In this document: piece after piece, positions 6,772-11,129 of the stretch | Position numbering within the stretch: the first letter of the stretch is position 1 | Layout: the number at the start of each line of letters is the position of its first letter | NCBI GenBank assembly: GCA_030672485.1 | Contig: DAOVGH010000078.1 | Location: forward strand, 1-11,129 | DNA from: Desulfobacterales bacterium | GTDB lineage: Bacteria; Desulfobacterota; DSM-4660; Desulfatiglandales; B25-G16 | Direction of reading: 5' to 3' | Length of the DNA: 11,129 bases | Made by a program: the position numbers and the translations under genes | The notes under the pieces: generated by a model | Databases searched by the model: none | Seen by the model: the letters and a program-made list of their open reading frames with translations, nothing else | What the model was told of the DNA's origin: nothing

Positions 6772-8301
6772 TTATTTATAAAACTCAACAATTGCTCTGG
6801 TAAGGCCATCTACCGTATACTCATCAGGCACTACGCTTACCTTTAGCCCCGCTTCGGTTGCCCTTTGAGCAGTAACCGGCCCTATACAGGCAATTTCCAT
6901 CTTTCGGATTTCCTCGGAGATCGGTTTACCCTTGACCAGGGCCAAGAAATTGGTAACGGTGGAGGGGCTGGTAAAGGTAATCATGTCTGCCTTTCCGTTT
7001 TTAAATACCTTGCCTATTAGATCCTGACTATATTCTGGCTGCACTGTCTGATATGCCTCAACCACATCTACTATAGCCCCCAAGCCCTTGAGTTTCCTGG
7101 CAATATAGTCCCTCGCTATTAAAGGTCTTGGCAGGAGAATCCTTTTTCCCCCAAGGGAGTATCTTTCCAATTCTTCAACTACGGACTCGGCCCGGTACTT
7201 GTCAGGAACCAGATCAGGACAAACCCCCCTACCCATCAAAGCCCTCTTAGTCTTGGGTCCTATAGCCCCAATCTTGATCCCGTTAAGATATCTGGCATCC
7301 TTCTTCGCTGAATGCAATCGTTCAAAAAAGTATCTAACCCCGTTGGCGCTTGTAAATAAAATCCAGTCATACGCGGAAAGATCCTCTATTGCCCTATCCA
7401 GCTGCTTCCAGCTTGAGGGGGGCGCTATTTTTATGGTTGGAAATAGCAGATGCTGGGCACCTAGCTCAGATAGGGTCTTGATAAAGCCCTCTGCCTGACC
7501 CTCTGGTCTTGTAACCAATATCCTCTTGCCAAATAGCGGTTGAGATTCAAACCAATTGAAATGGCTCCTTAGGTTTACCACATCACCAACCACAATCACC
7601 CCTGGTGGTATAAGATCCGCATCCTTCACCTTTTGACCAATATCGGCAAGGGTCCCGGTTATTACCCTTTGACTCGGCGTGGTACCGTTGCCTATAACTG
7701 CCACTGGGGAATTTGATGGCCGGCCACCGTGTATCAACCTCCTCGCTATCTTATCCAAATTGCCAATTCCCATAAGGAACACCAGGGTCCCCGGTGATTT
7801 AGATAGGGCATCCAAGTCAATAGTGGACTTTCCTTTAGAGGGGTCCTCATGCCCCGTTATGAAGCACGCAGTAGAGGAATAATCTCTGTGTGTCAAAGGT
7901 ATACCTGCATAAGCAGGGACTGCTATTGCCGATGTTACCCCGGGAATTATCTCAAATTCTATCCCCGCCCTAGAAAGCTCCATGGCTTCCTCCCCACCTC
8001 TCCCGAAGACAAAAGGATCACCACCTTTTAACCTTGCTACAGTTGAGCCCCTATGTGCCTTCTCAATCAGAAGATTGTTTATCTCCTTTTGGCTCGTTGT
8101 GTGCCTGCCACTCTTCTTGCCTACACATATAATCTCTGCATCACTATCCCCGAGAGATAGAAGTGATTCACTTACAAGGTAGTCATGAACGATGACATCG
8201 GCCTTTTGAAGACATTCCTTCCCCCTTACGGTGATGAGGTCAGGATTGCCCGGCCCAGCCCCTATAAGATAAACCATTCCTTTCGCCTTATTATCCTTCA
8301 C
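6772..8301 (-). CDS. cobA-hemD: Fused uroporphyrinogen-III C-methyltransferase / uroporphyrinogen-III synthase (CobA-HemD)
   Basis: A two-domain enzyme of about 509 aa. The C-terminal HemD half (about residues 258-509) cyclises hydroxymethylbilane to uroporphyrinogen III. The N-terminal SAM-dependent CobA half (about 10-247) methylates it twice to precorrin-2, feeding siroheme, alternative heme and cobalamin synthesis. CobA marks are VYLIGAGPGNPDLIT, LKGGDPFVFGRGGEE, PGVTSAIAVPAYAGIPLTHR and PPGVIVVGDVV. HemD marks are ILVTRPEGQAEGF, WILFTSANGV, IGAIGPKT, ITFTSPSTV and ACIGPVTAQRATEAGL. The frame opens at a GTG at 8310. I chose the GTG at 8301 because AGGTGA sits 5 nt upstream; the ATG at 8268, just before VYLIGAGPG, is an alternative. 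hemC lies about 145 nt upstream, supplying the substrate. CobA-HemD fusions are known in Firmicutes and Deltaproteobacteria. Confidence 0.95.
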   Translation of the reverse strand: MKDNKAKGMVYLIGAGPGNPDLITVRGKECLQKADVIVHDYLVSESLLSLGDSDAEIICVGKKSGRHTTSQKEINNLLIEKAHRGSTVARLKGGDPFVFGRGGEEAMELSRAGIEFEIIPGVTSAIAVPAYAGIPLTHRDYSSTACFITGHEDPSKGKSTIDLDALSKSPGTLVFLMGIGNLDKIARRLIHGGRPSNSPVAVIGNGTTPSQRVITGTLADIGQKVKDADLIPPGVIVVGDVVNLRSHFNWFESQPLFGKRILVTRPEGQAEGFIKTLSELGAQHLLFPTIKIAPPSSWKQLDRAIEDLSAYDWILFTSANGVRYFFERLHSAKKDARYLNGIKIGAIGPKTKRALMGRGVCPDLVPDKYRAESVVEELERYSLGGKRILLPRPLIARDYIARKLKGLGAIVDVVEAYQTVQPEYSQDLIGKVFKNGKADMITFTSPSTVTNFLALVKGKPISEEIRKMEIACIGPVTAQRATEAGLKVSVVPDEYTVDGLTRAIVEFYK

Positions 8302-8390
8302 ATCCTTCACCTTTTGATGCAGGTATAAAAAGTGTTTGTTGGGTTTGTTTTAAACATTCTTGTTATATTGGTTTGATTGGTTTCTACTGA

Positions 8391-8441
8391 ACTTTAGGCA
8401 CCTTATCAGCCTGAGGCTGATTTAGCTCACTTTAGGCACTT
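8391..8441 (-). repeat. 51-nt repeat, left arm flanking hemC
   Basis: Nearly identical in inverse orientation to 9390-9440 (49 of 51 positions). Two ACTTTAGGCAC boxes frame a 17-nt near-palindrome ATCAGCCTGAGGCTGAT (8 bp arms, one central base). On the minus strand it starts 4 nt after the hemC stop codon with AAGTGCCTAAAGTGAGC, the same core found after ispD and the CysQ-like gene. There is no T-run, so it is not a standard intrinsic terminator. Confidence 0.8.
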
Positions 8442-8445
8442 CTTA

Positions 8446-9375
8446 TCAGGTTTCGCCATACATGTCATCCAAGATTTCCCTTGCCCCTGCATCTAAGAGC
8501 TTATTGGCCAGGGTTGCTCCAAGTTCCCTGGCTTTCTTCGGTGGACCAATAACCACATCGCGAAATATAGTGCTTCCATCAAGATTAGCCACAAGACCAT
8601 CTAAATAGAGGGAACCATCCTTGAATCTTGCAAGGCCAGCAACAGGGACCTGACAGCCACCTTTTAGGCCCCCCAGAAAAGAGCGCTCGGCTTCTACTGC
8701 TACCATTGTTGGATAGTGACCCAAGAACGCTAACATATCCCTTGTTTCATGATCATCCCGCCTTAACTCGAGACCTAAAGCGCCTTGCCCAATTGCAGGC
8801 AACACGAGATCAAACGAGAAAGATTGAGTTATCCTATCCACAAAGCCTATTCGCTTTAAACCAGCTGCGGCAACAACAATTGCCTGAATATCAATGGAGT
8901 GCAACTTTCCAATCCTGGTGTCCAGATTTCCCCTTAGAGGAACAATCTTGAGGTCGGGCCGATAATGGAGAAGCTGGGCAGAACGTCTCAAACTGCTTGT
9001 GCCTATATGGGACCCCTCTGGTAGATCTTTAAGGGGTATATTGTCCTTTGAGATCATAACATCATGTGGATCTTCTCTCTCAGGGATAATTCCGATATCG
9101 AGATTTTCGGGTAGGTCAGCAGGCACATCCTTTAGGCTATGAACAGCTACGTCTATCTCTCCGCTTATGAGGGTCTCTTCTATCTCTTTTACGAATAACC
9201 CTTTCCCGCCGATAGTGCTTAACGCTCTATCAAGTATCCTATCACCCCTTGTTTTTACCTTTATTACGTCAACCTCGGTACCAGGATATTGTGCCGAGAC
9301 CCTATCAATTACCCATTTGGTTTGGGCAAGCGCCAGTTGGCTCGCCCGTGTGCCGATCCTGATAGACATAGTCAT
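8446..9375 (-). CDS. hemC: Porphobilinogen deaminase (hydroxymethylbilane synthase)
   Basis: This 309-aa cytoplasmic enzyme polymerises four porphobilinogens to hydroxymethylbilane using a covalent dipyrromethane cofactor. The cofactor cysteine is C241 (GGLKGGCQVPVAG). Other signatures are IGTRASQLALAQ (N-terminus), STIGGKGLFVKEIE, HSLKDVPADLPE with catalytic D83, GTSSLRRSAQL, LRGNLDTRIGKL and LPAIGQGALGLE. The length is normal. There is no good Shine-Dalgarno before either ATG (9375 or 9369): the repeat arm ends only about 5 nt upstream of 9375 and supplies only AGGC at a long spacing. The gene lies between ispD upstream and the cobA-hemD fusion that uses its product, and all three are on the same strand. 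hemA and hemB are not in the window. Confidence 0.97.
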   Translation of the reverse strand: MTMSIRIGTRASQLALAQTKWVIDRVSAQYPGTEVDVIKVKTRGDRILDRALSTIGGKGLFVKEIEETLISGEIDVAVHSLKDVPADLPENLDIGIIPEREDPHDVMISKDNIPLKDLPEGSHIGTSSLRRSAQLLHYRPDLKIVPLRGNLDTRIGKLHSIDIQAIVVAAAGLKRIGFVDRITQSFSFDLVLPAIGQGALGLELRRDDHETRDMLAFLGHYPTMVAVEAERSFLGGLKGGCQVPVAGLARFKDGSLYLDGLVANLDGSTIFRDVVIGPPKKARELGATLANKLLDAGAREILDDMYGET

Positions 9376-9380
9376 TATTT

Positions 9381-9440
9381 AAGTGCCTAGAGTGCCTAAA
9401 GTGAGCTAAATCAGCCTCAGGCTGATAAAGTGCCTAAAGT
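9381..9440 (+). repeat. Repeat, right arm flanking hemC (inverted copy)
   Basis: 9390-9440 is the inverse of 8391-8441 with only two differences, including the palindromic core TCAGCCTCAGGCTGA. An extra unit AAGTGCCTAG (9381-9390) extends it toward the hemC start, so the units GTGCCTAGA, GTGCCTAAA and GTGAGCTAAA run in tandem. It separates hemC from ispD and lies about 5 nt upstream of the hemC start codon, where it must be part of the leader if the genes are co-transcribed. Confidence 0.8.
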
Positions 9441-9531
9441 TTAAACACAAAATAAATGAACTAAGGTAGCTCTAAAACAGATGTGAAAATAGCAACTAAT
9501 TCCAGTACTCATGTTAAAATTTCATTTCCAT

Positions 9532-9572
9532 AACTTTAGCTCATTTTAGGCACTTATAACTTTAGGCACTTT
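9532..9572 (-). repeat. AAGTGCCTAAAGT-family repeat overlapping the ispD stop
   Basis: On the minus strand it reads AAAAGTGCCTAAAGTTATAA followed by GTGCCTAAAATGAGCTAAAG. It carries the same units as the hemC-flanking repeats but without the palindrome. The first unit encodes the last two ispD residues and its TAA stop (AGT GCC TAA). Confidence 0.65.
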
Positions 9573-10287
9573 TCTTTGAGATTAAGAACCGCGCGATTTC
9601 GAGATCCTGGGGTGTGGTTACTTTTATATTGTCCTCCTCCCCCTCAATTATCTTCACCGGGATCCCCATTTTCTCAATCAGAAAAGAGTCGTCCGGTGCC
9701 TCTTCCCAACCATGTTTGAGTGCCTGTTGATGAGCCAGATTTATATCCTCCCATCTGAAGATCTGGGGTGTCTGAATTAACCATAGGCGCCTTCGATCGA
9801 TCGATCCCAGGACCCGACCCTGGCTATCTATCTCCTTAACCGTCTCTTTGACGGATAAACCGGTAATCACTGCCCTAAAATTTTCAGCGGCCTTGATTAC
9901 CCTTTGCAGGAGCCCATCTGTAACCAGAGGCCTGACGCCATCATGGATAAGCACCCACCTACAGCAATCAGTAATAGCCTCAACTCCTTTCCTTACAGAG
10001 TCCTGCCTCCTTTTTCCCCCGGCAATAACCTTAGAAACCTTGCCCAGTTCATACCTATCCACTATCTCCCTGAGGCAATAATCAACATCATCTCGAGAAA
10101 TCACAACCACAATCCCGTCAACCAAATTGCATTTTTGAAAATGACTCAGTGTAACCGCTAAAACTGGCCTCCCGCACAGGTCTATAAACTGCTTTGCCTT
10201 TCCCAAACCCATCCTGACGCCTGAGCCTGCGGCGGGAATGACTGCAATTACCCGGTTGGGGAAATCAGTGCTGTTTTGGCTGGCCAT
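9562..10287 (-). CDS. ispD: 2-C-methyl-D-erythritol 4-phosphate cytidylyltransferase
   Basis: A 241-aa enzyme of the MEP isoprenoid pathway that joins CTP and methylerythritol phosphate to give CDP-ME and pyrophosphate. The nucleotide-binding loop is PAAGSGVRMGLGKAKQF, with R25 and K30 as the expected catalytic basic residues. LIHDGVRPLV carries D116, SVKETVKEID and IQTPQIFRWE follow, and DDSFLIEKMG and DNIKVTTPQDLEIA (K222) close the domain. Length fits stand-alone IspD (about 230-240 aa), and no IspF fusion is present. The ATG at 10287 has only a distant AGGGA. The C-terminus ISKKSA ends inside a repeat unit, so its last residues may not be conserved in relatives. Upstream, a palindromic element separates it from the Rho-N gene. 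Confidence 0.95.
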   Translation of the reverse strand: MASQNSTDFPNRVIAVIPAAGSGVRMGLGKAKQFIDLCGRPVLAVTLSHFQKCNLVDGIVVVISRDDVDYCLREIVDRYELGKVSKVIAGGKRRQDSVRKGVEAITDCCRWVLIHDGVRPLVTDGLLQRVIKAAENFRAVITGLSVKETVKEIDSQGRVLGSIDRRRLWLIQTPQIFRWEDINLAHQQALKHGWEEAPDDSFLIEKMGIPVKIIEGEEDNIKVTTPQDLEIARFLISKKSA

Positions 10288-10317
10288 GGTTGGAAGCAGG
10301 TCTTTTCCCTGAAAAGC

Positions 10318-10419
10318 AAACCCCGTTAGAAGGGCGGCGCCTTAAACCTCGCCCTCAATAAGGAATCAAAGTTTTATCTCACCCCTCCATAAATGGCGGG
10401 GCTTTCTAACGGGGTAAAC
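10318..10419. repeat. Compound palindromic (REP/MITE-like) element between Rho-N gene and ispD
   Basis: The outer inverted repeat is perfect over 12 bp: ACCCCGTTAGAA (10320-10331) with TTCTAACGGGGT (10404-10415). Inside are two smaller hairpins: AGGGCG (10331-10336) with CGCCCT (10350-10355), and CCCCTCCAT (10382-10390) with ATGGCGGGG (10393-10401), which has one mismatch. It has no ORF. The terminal 13-mer TAACGGGGTAAAC (10407-10419) recurs inverted at 22-34. The shape suits a non-autonomous REP or MITE-like element, and it could also act as an RNA-processing or attenuation structure. Confidence 0.65.
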
Positions 10420-10448
10420 TTCTAAGGGTGGAGATGTCTTATGTGGGT

Positions 10449-10808
10449 CTAAGCCTGGGATAGCTTTCTCATCCTTTTCTTTGCTCTATTTATCCTCCTC
10501 CTCAATATATCAGTCATCCGCTTATCTTTTGCCTCCCTAGCCTCCGCTCTTCTTCCCTTAAGTTCAACGATCTTTGTCTTTAGCTGTTTGACAGTGATTC
10601 CTGTCTTTTCAACCTCTTCTTTTGGGGCCTTTTCCTCCTTAATTCCCTCTACCTCTTTAATTGCCGCCAGTAACTCAGCCTTCTTCATTGCATGAACGCC
10701 AACCAGGTCAGTGCTTTCAGCGGCCACCATCCTCAACTCCTTGACGGTCATCCGTTCCAAATCTCTTACCTTAACCTCTTTTTCTTTCTTTTTTTCCTCT
10801 GCCACCAC
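10449..10808 (-). CDS. Small basic protein with Rho N-terminal (SAP-like) domain
   Basis: About 119 aa. After a charged, Lys/Glu-rich leader, residues about 16-52 (LERMTVKELRMVAAES... through HAMKKAELLAAIKEV) match the Rho N-terminal helix-extension-helix fold, in which MTVKELR is the first helix and MKKAELLAAI the last. A Glu/Lys linker (about 53-68) leads to a strongly basic C-terminal helix with LRRRINRAKKRMRKL, which suits nucleic-acid binding. There is no Rho ATPase domain, so this is not termination factor Rho. The precise function is unknown. The AAGGAG Shine-Dalgarno touches an ATG at 10814 with no spacing, so I place the start at the GTG 6 nt from it (10808); the next GTG (10805) is also possible. 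The slipin gene ends 20 nt upstream, so the two are likely co-transcribed. Confidence 0.7.
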   Translation of the reverse strand: MVAEEKKKEKEVKVRDLERMTVKELRMVAAESTDLVGVHAMKKAELLAAIKEVEGIKEEKAPKEEVEKTGITVKQLKTKIVELKGRRAEAREAKDKRMTDILRRRINRAKKRMRKLSQA

Positions 10809-10828
10809 AATCATCTCCTTACATTACT

Positions 10829-11129
10829 CTATTTCTTAAAAAATGGCTTAAACAGATCAATCGGGATCGGAAACAGGGTAGTTGAATTGCTCTCAGCTGA
10901 AACCTCCCTCAGGGTTTGAAGATATCTCAGCTGGAGGGCATAGGGAAAATCTTGTATCTTGACGGCTGCCTCTGCCAGCTTGGTAGCGGCCTGAAACTCA
11001 CCTTCGGCATCAATGACCTTTGCCCTTCTCTCCCTTTCGGCCTCTGCCTGCTTGGCCATAGACCGCTGCATCTCGGCAGGAAGATCAATGTGCTTTACCT
11101 CCACATTAGAGACCTTGATGCCCCAGGGA
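10829..11129 (-). CDS. SPFH-domain / stomatin-like protein (slipin), 3' part only
   Basis: The frame is open to the right edge of the window, so this is the C-terminal ~99 residues of a longer protein. It begins PWGIKVSNVEVKHIDLP, the end of the SPFH domain. The alpha-helical coiled-coil segment MQRSMAKQAEAERERRAKVI and then DAEGEFQAATKLAEAA follow, and YLQTLREVSAESNSTTLFPIP closes the family signature. Slipins are membrane-anchored proteins that oligomerise in lipid microdomains and are often paired with an NfeD partner. The N-terminal membrane segment is outside the window. An internal GTG at 11104 can look like a start, but the homology continues upstream of it, so it is not the start. The small Rho-N gene follows 20 nt after the stop. 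Confidence 0.9.
   Translation of the reverse strand, partial: PWGIKVSNVEVKHIDLPAEMQRSMAKQAEAERERRAKVIDAEGEFQAATKLAEAAVKIQDFPYALQLRYLQTLREVSAESNSTTLFPIPIDLFKPFFKK

Noticed and set aside
10449..10808. Transcription termination factor Rho
   Set aside because: Only the N-terminal fold is present in about 119 residues; the RNA-binding CSD and the ATPase domain are missing.
10829..11104. Complete 91-residue gene starting at GTG 11104
   Set aside because: The SPFH homology (PWGIKVSN) continues upstream in frame to the window edge, so the gene is truncated by the edge rather than starting here.

Overview
The window looks like a chromosomal segment of a Gram-negative (diderm), probably anaerobic bacterium, most plausibly a deltaproteobacterium (Desulfobacterota). 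This placement is inferred. It rests on an outer-membrane beta-barrel gene, a corrinoid protein paired with a UroD-type methyltransferase, a fused CobA-HemD tetrapyrrole enzyme beside hemC, a small Rho-N-domain protein next to a slipin, and intergenic spaces full of short dispersed repeats. No phage, transposase, CRISPR or plasmid genes are visible. All but one gene lie on the minus strand.

Layout, left to right. (1) 1-154: a palindromic repeat and a 38-nt dispersed repeat. (2) 155-1102: an outer-membrane protease of the omptin family with the catalytic Asp/Asp and Asp/His pairs intact. (3) 1219-1377: a self-contained initiator tRNA-fMet unit with sigma70-type promoter, tRNA and intrinsic terminator. 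(4) 1442-5436: a same-strand run read from right to left, namely a UroD-family methyltransferase, its corrinoid protein, an M24 Xaa-Pro-type peptidase and XerD. (5) 5482-5676: tRNA-Leu(CAG) with its own promoter and terminator. (6) 5718-6569: the only plus-strand gene, a CysQ/inositol-monophosphatase family phosphatase diverging from tRNA-Leu. (7) 6772-10287: a housekeeping block, read right to left as ispD (MEP isoprenoid pathway), hemC, then the CobA-HemD fusion. (8) 10449-11129: a small Rho-N-domain basic protein preceded by the 3' part of an SPFH/slipin gene that runs off the right edge.

How the genes work together. HemC and the HemD half make uroporphyrinogen III from porphobilinogen, and the CobA half methylates it to precorrin-2. 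That is the branch toward siroheme, heme d1 or alternative heme, and cobalamin. The corrinoid protein and methyltransferase in the same window are consumers of cobalamin, so the tetrapyrrole block and the methyl-transfer pair are linked in metabolism, though they are not in one operon.

The least ordinary features are in the spacers. Repeats with the core AAGTGNCTAAAGT begin at or within about a dozen bases of the stop codons of ispD, hemC and cysQ, in the same orientation relative to the gene. A second family (CGCAGAGACGC type) lies 14-31 nt after the omptin and cobA-hemD stops. Near-perfect 50-nt inverted repeats bracket hemC. Several of these spacers share a loose 9-nt periodicity. The omptin gene and the corrinoid/methyltransferase pair are the most interesting coding features.
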